Program-made: the position numbers and the translations under genes
Assembly: GCA_947683625.1 (NCBI GenBank)
Contig: CANTUR010000649.1
Span: forward strand, 62,001 to 126,000
Source of the DNA: Mallotus nudiflorus
Taxonomy: Eukaryota > Streptophyta > Magnoliopsida > Malpighiales > Euphorbiaceae
DNA: 64,000 nucleotides
Reading direction: 5' to 3'
Notes under the pieces: model-generated
Told to the model about the DNA's origin: nothing
The model's input: the letters and a program-made list of their open reading frames with translations, nothing else
Databases searched by the model: none
Part shown: in pieces, positions 47,575 to 60,730 of the stretch
How positions within the stretch are numbered: the first letter of the stretch is position 1
Layout of the letters: every line of letters begins with the position of its first letter

Positions 47575-47951
47575 TTTAAATTTTACCATCATATAGCTTA
47601 TGAAAACGCTATTTTTATGGTATAATTCTTCTTATAGGAAATTATTTTATTTCTTTTTTAATAATTTAGTTTTTACTATTTTTTAAAATGTTCTTTTCGT
47701 TTTGTATAGGAACAATAAAAATGAATGGAAAAACAGAATTCACGTGGCCCAAATAATTTTGTTGCACAAAAGTAAAAGCACGGTGGAGCCAAGCCAATCT
47801 TTATGGATAGAGTGGAGTTTCATGTTCAATGTCTGGCCGGATGTTCATGGAATTTTGTACGTACTGCGAACATGTATTGTTTACAATACATGGAGTTTCA
47901 TGTATTGTTCATGGAGTTTCACTATGGCTAATGTTCTAAGATTGAAAAACA

Positions 47952-48010
47952 TGTGACCCAATTTTGTTAGTAACTGTTGTGCAATGCTGTATGGAATTTG
48001 GTCAGCCATT
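47952..48010 (-). pseudogene. Duplicated first 19 codons of gene A
   Basis: On the minus strand from 48010, MADQIPYSIAQQLLTKLG is encoded and then breaks off at the unit junction, where unit 1 promoter DNA begins. An ATG with its own TATA region but no gene body: transcripts from here would run into the real gene A promoter. Confidence 0.8.
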
Positions 48011-48509
48011 CTTTAAGATAATTGATGAATTATAGCTATGATAATAGAGAATTTTGAAATGAAATTATAAATATATGATGATGGGTCTAAGAGAAAGAGA
48101 CATGTATATATATAGGAATTATATATATTTTTCAGTGTTTAATCATATGAATTTGGTTGATAAAATAGTTGAGAAATGGAATTTAAAGTGTGAAGGCATA
48201 ATGATTAAAGAGAACAAAGCAAAAGGTGGAGACACCCTTTAGTAAAGATAGAATTATTGAATACTTAATTAACTAGAAAAGAAAAAGAGATAAGATCATT
48301 AAAGATTTTTTCTTCCAGTGGGAAAAATTATTGAAATTTGAATTATACCATTGAGACAGTAATTTAGTAATATTAATTACTATTGTTATTCTTACATTTA
48401 ATGTTTTTAGTAGTTATTTCAACTTCAATTATTTCAGATTTAAATTGAATGAATCTCATAAAAAGCTAAATTTTTCTCAATATTTGTTTCTATATACATA
48501 ATTATATAA

Positions 48510-48948
48510 AATTAAATTATATGAATGGTCACAAATTTAATACTTTATTATAATTTGGCTTCAAAACCTCAACTTGCTTCTTTTTAATTACATATTTTAA
48601 TTTGTATTTTACAAGAAAAAACGCCAGCATTTTCCAATTAATTTGATGATATGGCAATTAGATTGGTATATCACGTTTCCATCTTTTTGAACTTTTTATT
48701 CACCTTAATCATTCTAAAATTTATTTTATCATTCATATAAATTAATGACAAACTCTAATGGATAAAAAAAATAGGACATACGATGTGGACATTTTAGTTG
48801 CCACATCATCAAATTTAATTAAAAATTATTATGGTACTTTCATGTGAAATATAAATTAAAGTTAAATAATTAAAAAAAATTAAAGTCTTGGAACTAAATT
48901 GTAATAAAAAAAAAATAAGATTTAATGATTATCCATGCAATTTACCCT
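48510..48948. mobile_element. MITE in promoter unit 2
   Basis: This is the same element as 47162-47574, duplicated with the promoter. The inner arms read AATTTGATGATATGGCAATT and TTGCCACATCATCAAATTT. Confidence 0.7.
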
Positions 48949-49357
48949 CTAAATTTTACCATCATATAGCTTATGAAAACACTATTTTTATAGTATAATT
49001 CTTAAGATACTAAATTATTCTATCTCTTTTTTAATAAATTTAGTTTTTTACTATTTTTTAAAGTGTTCTTTTCATTTAGTATAGGAACAATAAAAAATGA
49101 AAGGAAAAGCAGAATTCACGTGGCCCAAATTATTTCGTTGTCCAAAAGTAAAAGCTCGGCGGAGCCATGCCAATCTTTATGGATGGAGTGGAGTTTTATC
49201 TTCATTATTTGGCCGGAAGTTCGTGGAATTTTGTACATGCAGCGAACAGGTATTGTTTACAATATTTCATTTAATTGTCACTGTGGCCAATGTTCTAAGA
49301 TTGGACAAGAAGTGTGAAGTGAATATCTCAGAATTGTATTTAATATAATGAAGTGGT

Positions 49358-50535
49358 TGTTAGTTTCAATTATTATATAATTTTTTTTATTTAATTTTCA
49401 TATAATTTATTAATATTTCATTATATTATGTTTAATTTGTTATTTATAATTAGAATTTTATTAGAATTAGCTTAATTTTACTTTTTTTTTTAATTTTCTA
49501 ATTAATTTATACATTTTTGATATGTTTTTGTATTAATTTTATTTTCTTAAAGAGTCTAGAATTCAAGCCTATAACTAATGAGCTATTTTTGGGAGTTATT
49601 TTCCTAATTGGAAAAGGTTTTGAAGAAGAAAAATTACTATATTGATCCTTGAATAAATTCATTGGTTTTTTTTTTTATATAAAGAGAATTTTAACTCTAA
49701 GTTAAAAAGGAAGTTTGGAGCCAAGTTAAAAGAGCCGTTTTAGGATTGAATAGCTCAATAAGGATTGAAAATTGAAGCGCACTTAAACAAGTTTTATCTA
49801 TTGTTCTTCTTCTTCATTCTCTTATTATTTATTTTATGTTTGTAATTCTTTTTAAACCAATGTTTGGCTAAACTTTTTTAAGGTTCAGGTTAGGGGTAGT
49901 TATTCTATGATGTAATTGAATACAAGTTTTATTAATTTAATTTTCAGTTAATTTTGTAAATTGCTTTTCATGTCTTGTATTCAATTAAGAGTCCATTTGA
50001 TTGCATGTTTATAGATAGGTTCACTAACGAGAATTAGGAGAATTTATTAGTTTTAAACTCATAGGACTTAGACCACTCGACCACGAGAATAGACAAGTTC
50101 TTTGGAGAACCATGACAATAGGCAGAGATCTACAGTGGTAAACCAATAATTGTTAAGGAACTTAATAAGTTTTGATTAACTTATTAATCATAAAAGTAGG
50201 TTAAACTTTAATTTTAACATGCTTAATTGAACTCGAGAGAGTCTTTAGGTATTTTAGAAAAATTACCCTTAACTGAAATCAATGTCTTTTGTTTGTTAAT
50301 GTGTTCATGATCGTATTAGAATAATGAAACTAAACCTAGGCTTTAAGCTTTAAATCATTTGAATTTAATTTAGTTTAAATTACTTTTTTATATTTTATTT
50401 GCTAAATTACATTTATGACTTGCTAGCTAAGAAAATATATAAAAATATTAGTACTCAATATACAATCCTCGTGGTAATGATAACTCTTTATACTGCAATT
50501 CACAATCCGTGCGCTTGCGGGTTTTGAATACAACA
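49358..50535. mobile_element. Solo LTR inserted in copia 3's 3' LTR
   Basis: It starts TGTTAGTTTC and ends AATACAACA. GTGGT flanks it at 49353-49357 and 50536-50540, an exact 5-bp duplication. When the element is removed, the copia 3 LTR reads through (AATATAATGAAGTGGTACAATAAG), matching the intact 5' LTR. The 3' end has GTGCGCTTGCGGG. It is 1178 bp with no coding region. It is unrelated to the LTR family at 432-6101. Confidence 0.85.
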
Positions 50536-50704
50536 GTGGTACAATAAGCTCTTATATAATACAAGAGAATAACTACATGATAAGCTCATACTAGATAAAA
50601 GTTTATCATTTACAATAATATACAGAGGTAAAGTAGAAGTAGACTTCTTGTCACCCACCCTTAAGTTGTAATGGAGATTGAATGATGGACAACTTGTTCC
50701 TGAT

Positions 50705-53700
50705 CTAAGCAAACTTTATCTTCATCATAGGCTTAGTGAAAATATCAGCTAGCTCATCATGAGTTGAAATGTAATGAACTAACAGTTCCTTCTTGACAAT
50801 TTTATCACGTACATAGTGAAATTCAATTTCAAGGTGCTTGGATCTTGAGTAAAAAATGGGAATTGATGTCAAATATGTTGTTGACAAGTTATCACACTGT
50901 AGAATTGGTGGAGATGGTAGTTTGACACTAATTTCTACAAGTAACAAGCAAAGCCAATGTAACTCGTTAATAGTTAATGCCAAGGAATGATACTCAACAT
51001 TGATTTAGGACCTAGCAACAGTCTTTTGTTTCTTATAGCCCACATGATTAAATTATTGCCAAGAAATATAGAGTATGTTGAGGTGGATATACGGTTATTG
51101 ACATCTCCTCCCTAGTTAGCATCACATTATATTGTAATGTGGGAATGTGCAGATGGCCAAATGAGAAGGCCATAAGATGAAATACCACAAAAATACCATA
51201 ATATCCTCTTGATAGTTGTCTAATGTTGGTCCATAACAGAATGCATAAATTTTGAGACTTTATTTACTACGAAGCTTATGTCCAGTCGAGTAAGACAGAC
51301 ATATTGTAAAGCACCAACCATAGTACAATACAAGGTAGGATCATGAAACATAGCACCTTATGAATAAAGTTGTTGTGTTAGGCATGCTGGTGTAGTAACC
51401 TATTTGACAGATGTCATATTGGATTTCTCAAGCAACTCCTGAATGTATTTTGTTTGGGTAAGCAATAAGTTATCATTTTGCCAAGAAACCTCAATGCGAA
51501 GAAAGTAATTTAAGGAACCCAAGTCCTTTAATGGAACTTAGTTTTAAAGAGCAGCAATAATAGTGGATATACAAGAAGAATAATTACCCGTGAGAATTAT
51601 ATCATCCACTTATGTTACGCAAAAAATCTGAACTAAATCTTTGATATAAAAATACAAGGATGTGTCTATTTGGGAGCTCCGAAAACCTAAGGATAATAAG
51701 CTTTATGACAAGCACTTAAACCACTATCTTAGTGCTTGTTTGAGCCCATAAATTGACTTCTTCAACTTGCAAACATAAGAGGGAAAGGAGGGATCAACAT
51801 GTCCTTAAGGTTGTGTCATGTAAACTACCTCATCTAAATCACCATGTAGAAATGTATTTGAAACATCTTAATGATGAATTAGCCAATTTTGAGTAACTGC
51901 CATAGATAATATTAAAAATATAGTTATTGGTTTTATAACCGAAGAGAATGTTTTAGTGTTGCCAATCCAGGTCTTTGATGATAGCCTTTGCAACTAAACA
52001 CGCTTTAAATTGATCAATGGTGCCTTCTTTGTTTCTCTTAATGTGATATACCCATTTAGAGCCAACCAAATTTTGATTTGGATGTGAAGGAATCAGCTCC
52101 CATGTATTATTTTTCATCATAGCCCAATATTCTTTATCCATTGCTTAGTGCCAAACTACATGTTTCACGGCTTATGTAAATGTCGAAGGTTCAACATTTG
52201 GGATAGTGGTTGAGAGAAATGCTTTAGGTTTTAAACTACCAGTTTGTGATCTTTTTATCATGGTGTTATTTTGGGTTAGTGGTTGGGATTAAGTGGAGGA
52301 TTGATTGAGGGCAACAACTAATGGTAAGCCTTAGGAACTTGGTGAATCAATAATGGTGGAAGGTGGTGAAGGTGTGGGTTAATGTGTTGAAGTTGTATAG
52401 TTTATTAAATGAGAATGATTAAGATGGGTTTTAGATCAAGTTGTTGTGGATGTGAAGGTGGTTATGGTTGGATAAAATTGAGAGATAGTAGAAAGATTAT
52501 AGCAGGAGAAAAATCCTTAACCATTGGTGCCACTTCATTTTATTTTATTGCATAAGAAAACTCATGGTCATAGAAAATTACATGTCGTGAGATATAAATT
52601 CTAGATAAGTGATAATCAAGAAAAATAAATCCCTTATAAATTTTACTATACCCCAAAAAAACACATTTAGAAGACTTTAGTGAAAATTATTGGAACCCTA
52701 TGGTCGTAGCCAAGAATAGCATAAGCAACTGAATATGTGCATATTTAAATAGTCTGGTGTACTCTTAAATAATACAAAATAAGATAAAAAAATTTTTAGG
52801 TTAAGAGAATGGAGTCTATTAATTATATACATTGCAGTTTCAAAAGCATAGGTACAATAAATATGGGTAACATGAGAGTGATTTAACAATGCCAAAGCTA
52901 TCTCGACAACATGTCGATGTTTACGTTCTGCACATCCATTTTATTTAGGAGTTTTTGGACAAGCACTACATTGTGTAATGTCATTATCAAGAAGATATTT
53001 TGTTAAAGCTTGAAACTTGCCACCCTAATCGGCCTGAAAAGATTTAATAAAAACACTAAAATATTTTTCTACAAGATGACGAAACTTGATAAAAGTGCTA
53101 AGTACTTCAAATTATAATGAAAAAAATAAATCCATATGTACTTATTGTAATGATGGAAAAAATAACATAATATTTATAGCCATCAACTGAAGTCACGGGG
53201 CCTGGACCCCACAAATATGAACAAATTAATTCTAGAGGAGCTTTGGCTTTATAAGTAGACAGACTAAATGGAAACTTATGACTCTTACTAATATTACTAG
53301 AATGACAAGCCAAAGAATTGCTAGAAGAACTAAATGGAATATTAAAATTCCATAGGACTTATTTCATTGTAGACATATTGGCATGTCCAAGAATTCGATG
53401 CCAATGTGAAAGGGAAGATGTTATAAAAGCTTGTGGAGGAACACATTTGGTTCGGCTTGGAGCAAGAGACATGGTGTAGAGACCTCGATCACTCCGACCT
53501 ATAGGAAGAACTACCTTCATGCTAATATCCTTTATCAAATAATGGTTAGAAAGAATTCAATGGATGCATTATTGGCATTAGTAAGTGCATGAACAGATAA
53601 TAGATTAGAACATGATAAATTGGATTTAAAAGAAAAGAATGTTAAGGAGTGCGACAAATAGCTGAACCAGTATGATGAATAGAGAGAGAGTTGTCATTAC

Positions 53701-54841
53701 CAATTTTAATAACTTCAGGACCATGATAATCACTTTGAATGGAAAAGTTTTTTAAGTCTGGAGTTAAGTGATGAGTTGCACTAGAGTCAAGGATCCATGA
53801 CTGAGAGGTCGAAGAAGGTGTATTAGCAGTTATAAGGTGTGATTGAGGCCGAAAGGAAGAGTAAGAAGGTTGGTAGAAAGCAGTCCGATGAGATAGAGAA
53901 GGACATTAGTGAGTAAGATGTCCTAAACCAAAGCAATTATGGCACTGTAGTGAACCATCAGGAGTAGGAATCTAAGTATCTGAATTATATGGTTTATTAT
54001 TGTTATAGAAATGACCATGGCCATAACCATATTGAAAGCAACCGCCACGTCCTCTTGGAGAGAAGGATTGTCGACCACCTAATTTAGAAGAAGAGTACAA
54101 ATTGACAAAGTGCATTGTTGATGTAATAATATCTTTGGTGTCAATGTCAGACTATAAATCCTCTTCTTCACAAATAAGTAAGTCATATCGATCATCATAA
54201 GAGATATCATATGGTCGTTGTTAAAGGGAGAGAATAAATGACTTATAAGATGAGCCAAGATCATTAAGAATAACTTGTATTAGATCTTGTTCCAATACCG
54301 AATTAGCCAATGTTGATAACTGATCATATATGGCTTTTTCTCGCTGAACATATTGAGCAATAGATTTAGATGATTCTTTTGTAAGTTTGAAGAAATGAGA
54401 TTTGATGGTGCGGGATTGAGCCTTGGATCCTACAGCATAGGATGCAGATAGCTTGTTCTAAACTAAATTTGATATCAGCATAGGCAGACAGTTTTGGCAC
54501 AAACAATTTGAGGAACAAAAGATTCTGAGATAGAGCTAATTATCCAACTTAATACAAGTTGGTCTTGTCTAAAGCAAATTTGATAGGCAGGATTGGGTTA
54601 GTTATTAGTTAATGTTGGAGGAGGAGGAATAGACTCATCAATATGATGAGTTAAGATCATAACTATGAAGTAATGGCAAAAGTTCAGCCTTCAATAATAA
54701 GTAATTGGTGGAATTCAATTTGATGAGTAATTGATGGGCTATATTTGGTAAGGATTGGAGAGCTACGGTTAATGATGATGAAGGAGGAGCAATGTTTGTG
54801 TTAGTGGTAGTGAGGCTAGAGGTTGAAGAAGAGTCATTCAT
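50705..54841 (-). pseudogene. Copia 3 gag-pol, degenerate
   Basis: Gag begins at the ATG at 54841 (MNDSSSTSSLTTTNTN, then LNSTNYLLLKAELLPLLHSY, the usual Gag N-terminal segment). Integrase pieces are at 53107-53313 (KAPLELICSYLWGP, where the usual HSD motif is lost) and 52698-52895 (FETAMYIINRLHS). Reverse transcriptase starts near 52141 (YWAMMKNNTWELIPSHPNQ, GSKWVYHIKRN). At about 51610 the YVDD box is preceded by a stop in place of Tyr. RNase H and the C-terminus lie at 50705-50983 (SKHLEIEFHYVRDKIVK, DIFTKP). There are many stops and frameshifts, and it is inactive. Confidence 0.85.
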
Positions 54842-54889
54842 GGTGAAAAAAAAAAAAGGTTTTTGAACCTTTTTACGGCTCTGTTACCA

Positions 54890-55055
54890 TGAAGTGAATA
54901 ACTCAAAATTGTATTTAATATAATAAAGTGGTACAGTAGGCTTTTATATAATACGAGAGAATAACTACATGCTAAGCTCATACTAGATAAGAGTTTATCA
55001 TTTACAACAATATACAACAGTATACAGAGGTGGAGTAGAAGTAGACTTCTTTTAG
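54890..55055 (-). repeat. Copia 3 5' LTR
   Basis: It is about 166 bp and contains GAGAATAACTACATG and ACTAGATAAGAGTTTATCATT, both found again in the split 3' LTR (50560-50620). One short internal block (CAACAATATACAACAGTATAC) is longer here. Confidence 0.8.
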
Positions 55056-56452
55056 AGTGATCTTTCATTTATAGTTTAGTGACTCACGTGATAAATATTA
55101 TAAGTTATTTAAAAAAAATTGGACAAGAAACATATACTAAATTTGATATGGAATTCTAATCATATTTTGAGATTTTTAGTCTAAGAAACTAATTAATACT
55201 ATGCTATTATTTTGTCAATTATTTCTATTATTGGCACTATTTTGAGATTTTTTTTTTTTTTTTTGTCTAATTGAAAGATTAGGAAATAAGGTTGCATATC
55301 TTATATCCAACTTTTAATATTTTTAACTTATTGTCAGAATTTGAATAATATATTATAGTTTGTTAAAAAAAAAAGCCAACGGTCCAGTTCTTATGTTTCC
55401 ATGATACCGTGTACTTCTTTTTTCCAATTTCAAAGTAAAGCGGATTAATTAATATTCCTGAAGTGTATATCTTTTGCAATAATAGCTGTAGTAACCCAAA
55501 AAAATTAGGGAAATCTGCTAGTAAGGAAGTGGTTTATTTTTATTATTACTATCGCACTTTTCATTACAAACACAGTACCAAAGAGAGAACAACAAAAGAT
55601 GATGATGAGTTCTTGAGAACAAAATATTGAGGAAAAAAAGAAGATTGCTTCTTAAAATGATTTGATAAATATTGTAAAGATGCGGATTGTTTAATTGTTT
55701 GACTTCACATTGCTCCACCACTTGGAACTAATTGTGGTCCATTTTTATATTCGAGTTATTCTGGTGATTGACTGTAAATGTGGAATTGGTGGATCTGATC
55801 AGCAAGGAAGAGAGGAAGGGTCACATGGGAGCTTTGCAATAATAGTAATAATAATTCTTGAGCATTGATATGCCTAACCATTGAGAAAAATATTTATATT
55901 TTATCACTTCAAGTGATGAAGCTTTTTATTTCCATCTTCGATACCCTTCATCCACTAAATGCGAAAATTACATGTGAAGACTCATGGGCTAGTAGACAAC
56001 TGATAAAGAACAGAATGTCTGAAAACCTTCAACTCTCATCAATAGCTATTGCTAATAAAACAGTTTGTTCTCTTACACATGGAATTTGATAATACATTTA
56101 ATTTGATGATTTTCATTCAGTAGATGAATGAAAAATTCTACAATTGAATAAATGATTGATTCTTATTTTCCTCAGCAGCTGCACACATAATGTTGAAATT
56201 AACCTTATTTTCCTTTAACTGGGACTCTGGAGCAATGTGAATTCGCATAGCAGAAGCAGCTGGAATGAGACAATGTTGGCGTACACTAAACAGCAACATA
56301 CCATGAAATTAAATAAACCAAACAAAAGAATTAGCATTTCCAAGTTACTGTTTAAATAGTTGAAATTAAGTGAAATTCTTTCATAGCAGACAATGGAATA
56401 ATATTGACACACCTGTAAGTGCTGTACTTGTGCAGTAGGCATCATGACCCCT
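55056..56452. other. Spacer downstream of gene B
   Basis: AT-rich, no recognised gene. 56310-56340 resembles the flank downstream of gene A. The minus-strand frame at 56215-56508 is a read-over of gene B's 3' end in another phase. Confidence 0.45.
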
Positions 56453-58956
56453 TCAGGAGGACTCGATGGTGAACTTTGGGACGTGAGAAATGATGGGCCA
56501 ATCCACACCCTTTTCCTCGTCGCATCTTTCAGCCAACATGGGGCAATTCTTAATTGTGAACTCCTGCACAGCGGCCAATTGATGCATTCCCAACTCCCGT
56601 AAGGATGTTAAGTCCTTGCATTCTCTGATATACAAACGTGAAAGAGAAGGAAAGTGATTTCTCCTTCTTCTCCTCCACCACCCTTTCAAACTAGAGCAAA
56701 AACCAATGTCAATATCTTGTAGCTTTTGGAAGACTGCGCAAGAGCTTTCATCCTCTGAGAGAGAGCAAGACTCATCTTCTGATACAAATGAAGATTCATT
56801 TACCTGGTCTTCATCTGATATATACTCCACAGCTTCTAACCACCAAAGGAAAATTGTCTGTAGAGAAGGGAGTTGGTCCAATGGCGGTATCTGCTTCAAG
56901 TTTGGACAATGATGTAGCTTGAGTTTTACTAGATTTGTAATCTGAGGCAGCCAATTTGAGAATCTCACACCTTGATAAAATATCACATATAATTCTTCCA
57001 ATTTAGGATGAGGTTGCAGCTTTTCTAACAGCATTTCCAATTCCCTTTCTTCTTCTGCTGACTTAATTTCCCTCTTTGAAAGATATCCTCCTCCTTCTGC
57101 CCAGTTTAGCTTCAAATGCTGAAGGTGTTCTTTTGCCAACAAGTTCACTTTTTTGGCCTCTGACTCACAACTTCTCACATCTTTTAGTCCGTCAATGATA
57201 AGACTGCCTCTGAGTTGGTTCAAGTGTTCCAATTAATTTAGCTCACCTTTCCCATTGCACACTATGAAATTCGATAATATCTGCAAGCATGTTAATTTCC
57301 CCAATCCCATTGGCATGCCTTGTAGATCCCAACACTGATCTATCAAGAGGCAGCTCAGGCTAATCAAATTTTTCATATCTTTCGGCAATTCGAGAAGATA
57401 GTTGCAACCATTGAGTATCAGAATTTGCAAGTGAAGCAAATTGGTTATAGACTTTGGAAGTGTTTTCACTCTACTTTCTGAAAGATCAAGATACCTCAAA
57501 TGGTTTAACTCTCCTATTGAAATTGGAATTTCACTTACACAACGCCAATGTAATGCACGTAAGCTTTGACAATTTGAAGCAACGCTATCTAAATGCCCAC
57601 CAGCATCAGTATATTCTTTGACAAAGAGTGTCCTCATACCCTTCACTTTGGCCAGTCCCTTCATCTCCTCGTTTTGGGCGCATCGCCAGTGGACGTGTTG
57701 GTTTTTTTCAGGAATATTCCCCATGTTGTTCTCTTCTACCACAATGCAACTATCCTTTGATAATGATTGTGCTAAATCATGAATAAGATCATGCATTTTG
57801 TAATATTTTTTCCCAAAACCATCATCAATAATTTCGAAGAAAGACCTAAATAATAATTCATCAAAGTATTGCTCTCCAATCTCCTCTAAACACTCGTTGC
57901 TACTTCCTGCACCCACAATGTAACCTTGTGCCATCCACAAACGAATTAAAATTACCTTATCAAACTCATAATCTTTAGGAAACATCGCACAATACGCAAA
58001 ACATTGCCTCAGAGGAAGCGGTAAGTGATTATAACTCAATTTCAATACAGGAAAAATGTTCCCTTCTCTCTCAAATGACCTCCATAGATCATTTTCTAGT
58101 ATTGATGACCACTCACTCCCTTTTTTCAACTGCATCAGTTTTCCTAAGACTCTTAGTGCAAGTGGAACTCCTTTGCATTTCTTCACTATCTCTTTTCCAA
58201 TATTTATCAGATTTGGATTCATTGCTACACTACTGCTGCTACATGCTAGTTTTTGAAACAAATCCCAAGCCTTCTCTTCTTCTAGGCCTTTTAAATGGTA
58301 TGGGGATTCAGCACCCATTACTAATGCAACTTTCTTGCTACGAGTGGTGACTAAAATCTTACTTCCGGGTGCACCAACTGATAAATATTTTCTCAAATCA
58401 TCCCACTTCAGCCCATCTTCATTCCACACGTCATCTAACACTAGAAAGTATCTCTTCCCTCCTAAATTTTCCCTAAGTTTTCTTTGCAATTGTTCTAGGT
58501 CTAAGTTCTCGTTAAGATCAGTTATTATACATCTAAGGATCTTCTTAATAATCAACTTCACATGGAAATCCTCAGAAACACATACCCACATCCTCACACC
58601 AAAGTCCTTATCAACTTTTTCATCATTATACACCAACTGGGCAAGTGCAGTCTTCCCTAAACCACCAAAACCAACAATTGCAACTACTGTAGTGTGTGCT
58701 TCATTGCCTACATAATATTGTACAATGATGCTATAATATTCTCCTTATCTTTATCCCTTCCTATAATCTCAGATTGCTCCACAAATGAGGCTGTCTCCCT
58801 ACCAATTCGCTCATCCGCCACTATAACTCTGTTCTCAAGGCTGAGACGAGCTATATCATTTGTAACCTCATTTAACCTCTCCTTAATATCCCTAATCTCA
58901 TGACCCACATTAAGACGAAACCATATTTGATTTGAAGAAGAGAAGAAGTCGCGCAC
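56453..58956 (-). pseudogene. CNL gene B, exon 2 (NB-ARC and LRR), two lesions
   Basis: It starts VRDFFSSSNQIWFRLNVGHE after a TTGTAG acceptor and ends with a stop at 56453. All NB-ARC motifs are present: GFGGLGKTALAQ (about 58630-58665), YFLVLDDVW, GSKILVTTRS, CKGVPLALRVLG, CFAYCAMFPKDYEF and YKMHDLIHDLA. An LRR region close to gene A follows, including the same acidic insert. Two faults break it. A small insertion before the P-loop (about 58706-58720, about five bases more than gene C) shifts the frame after ENIIASLYN. A TAA at 57233-57235 replaces the GAA of gene A in the LRR region (GELN, stop, LEHLNQ). Everything else is open in long frames (467 and 259 codons), so inactivation is recent, or one of the faults may be a sequence error. 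Confidence 0.9.
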
Positions 58957-59321
58957 CTACAACAACATATAAAAGATTTTATTCCTCAAGATTTTGTCAT
59001 TTTGTTGTAATTTTTTCAGTGATATTTTATACATGAATAGGCATTTTGTTAAAGATTACTTGTAAAAAATACAGTGGTATTGATTAGGAAAAGTGTTAAT
59101 CAATAAATTAAAAAATAAAAACAATTTATATGCAATATATATTTTTTTGAAAATCCATGTGTTTTTTTTTTTTTTAACCAAATACAATGAGTAATTATTT
59201 ATTATTTAATTTCATGCACATTTAATCAAGCTTAAATATAATCAAAATAAACAAAAAAATCATATATAACATCTCATTTTTTAAAAATAATAAAAATCTT
59301 ACTATAACGTTGTTTATTAAA

Positions 59322-59470
59322 ATTATCTTTTTTTTTAAATTGTGCATGTGTAAATAATAATGCAAGAAATAGAAGTTTTAAAATGAGTGTAGAAATAATA
59401 AAATTATTTTTTTTTTAAATTGTGCATGTGTAAATAATAATTTTAGAACATAGAAGTTTTAATTTTTTTT
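59322..59470. repeat. Two-copy tandem repeat of about 75-80 bp
   Basis: AAATTGTGCATGTGTAAATAATAA and following sequence to AGAAGTTTTAA occur at about 59337 and 59417. Confidence 0.75.
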
Positions 59471-60730
59471 TTAAATGGTTCTACTTTACTTTTGAAATAT
59501 AAGATTTCTATTTTTTAAATTAAGCAGTTTTTTTATATTAATATCATAATTTTAAATAGAGTTTAAATAAATTAATAAATTATAAAATTGGTTTATATCA
59601 TTTATTTTATTTCTTAAAATATGCTTATATTTATCAAATACATTACCTTTATTTAATTTATATTAAAATTAATTATTTTTAATTTAATACAAATTAAATA
59701 TATTTTTTTATTTTTGTAGATCAAAGGATAATTTTAATTAATTCTAATAAAAGTGAGATGAAAGGGCAATAATATGTAATCTTTATGAAAGAGTATGAAG
59801 TAAATTTTTTAAACTAATTTAAAATAAGTTGGAGGCAAGAAAAATAAATTTTAAAAAAAGTAGCGCAATAAGCGATATTTTACAAAAGTTTATTGTATAA
59901 TTATATCACAAAGTTTAGCCATTTTTAGTTAATCTATCCTACTTTTAAAATTGAATTAGTATATAAACTTTTCAATTTGATACAAATTTATTTATGACCA
60001 AAATAATGTGTGTCCATGCTAAAATGATATACTGACATAGAATTCATATGCAAATTTTTTTTTTTTTTTAGAAATGTATATGCAAATTATTTGTTAAAAT
60101 TAAGGATTTATTTGTAAAAAAAAAAATAAAAGTTAAGTACATAATTGTAAAAAAAATGAAAGTTAAAGATAAAAATTTTTTAATTTCTTTTTCTACTTTT
60201 CATATCAGCAAATAAATTTATATATACATATCATATTAGTATGTCATGTAAGCATAAGCACATATTATTTTTATTGTAAATAGATTTGTAATAAATTAAA
60301 AATTTATATAATAATTTATATAATAATATTTAAAAATAAAATAAATGGCTGAAAATGACTAAATTTAACATTTAATGTTAGAGGCATGCAATAAGGGGAA
60401 CAATTTTTTCTTTATAATTTTTTTAATGAATTGGCGGGGTAGTAGGAGCAAGTGCCATATTACCCCGACCATGGAGCCCTTATTATAATTAAAAGTAATC
60501 ATTGTAAATTAACAAATATATTATTTGATTATTGTAAAATGTATATAAAACAAAGCAATCTAAATATATTAATTAAAAAAATAAAATGAAAATTATAAAT
60601 TAATTAAATAGTTTAAAAAATATGAATTCATCTGCTTCAAGTTTTAATGTCAAATGAATACCAATAAACAATAATAAAAAATTCAGATCTTCTTATTTAA
60701 TTTAGTATTACTTAGATTATAATTAATATT

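Larger units (their letters stand above)
46562..47951. repeat. Tandem duplication, unit 1 (gene A 5' end and promoter)
   Basis: The stretch from codon 19 of gene A exon 1 up through 1.3 kb of promoter is repeated directly by 47952-49310, period about 1.39 kb. Both units hold the TATA region, a MITE and a distal block with TTCACGTGGCCCAAAT and TTTATGGAT-GAGTGGAGTT. Confidence 0.85.
47952..49310. repeat. Tandem duplication, unit 2
   Basis: This is the second copy of 46562-47951, with small indels and substitutions. It ends at GTTCTAAGATTGGACAAG, immediately before the copia 3 boundary at 49315, so the copia landed at the far edge of the duplication. Confidence 0.85.
49315..55055 (-). mobile_element. 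Ty1/copia retrotransposon 3, with a solo LTR inside its 3' LTR
   Basis: It reads right to left. The 5' LTR is at 54890-55055, followed on the minus strand by a primer-binding site TGGTAACAGAGCC (54889-54877). Degenerate gag-pol lies at 50705-54841, and a purine tract AAGGGTGGG lies before the 3' LTR. The 3' LTR is in two parts, 49315-49357 and 50541-50653, split by another element. AAGTG at 49310-49314 and GAGTG at 55055-55059 may be a decayed target duplication. The true LTR 5' end is uncertain by a few bases. Confidence 0.85.
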
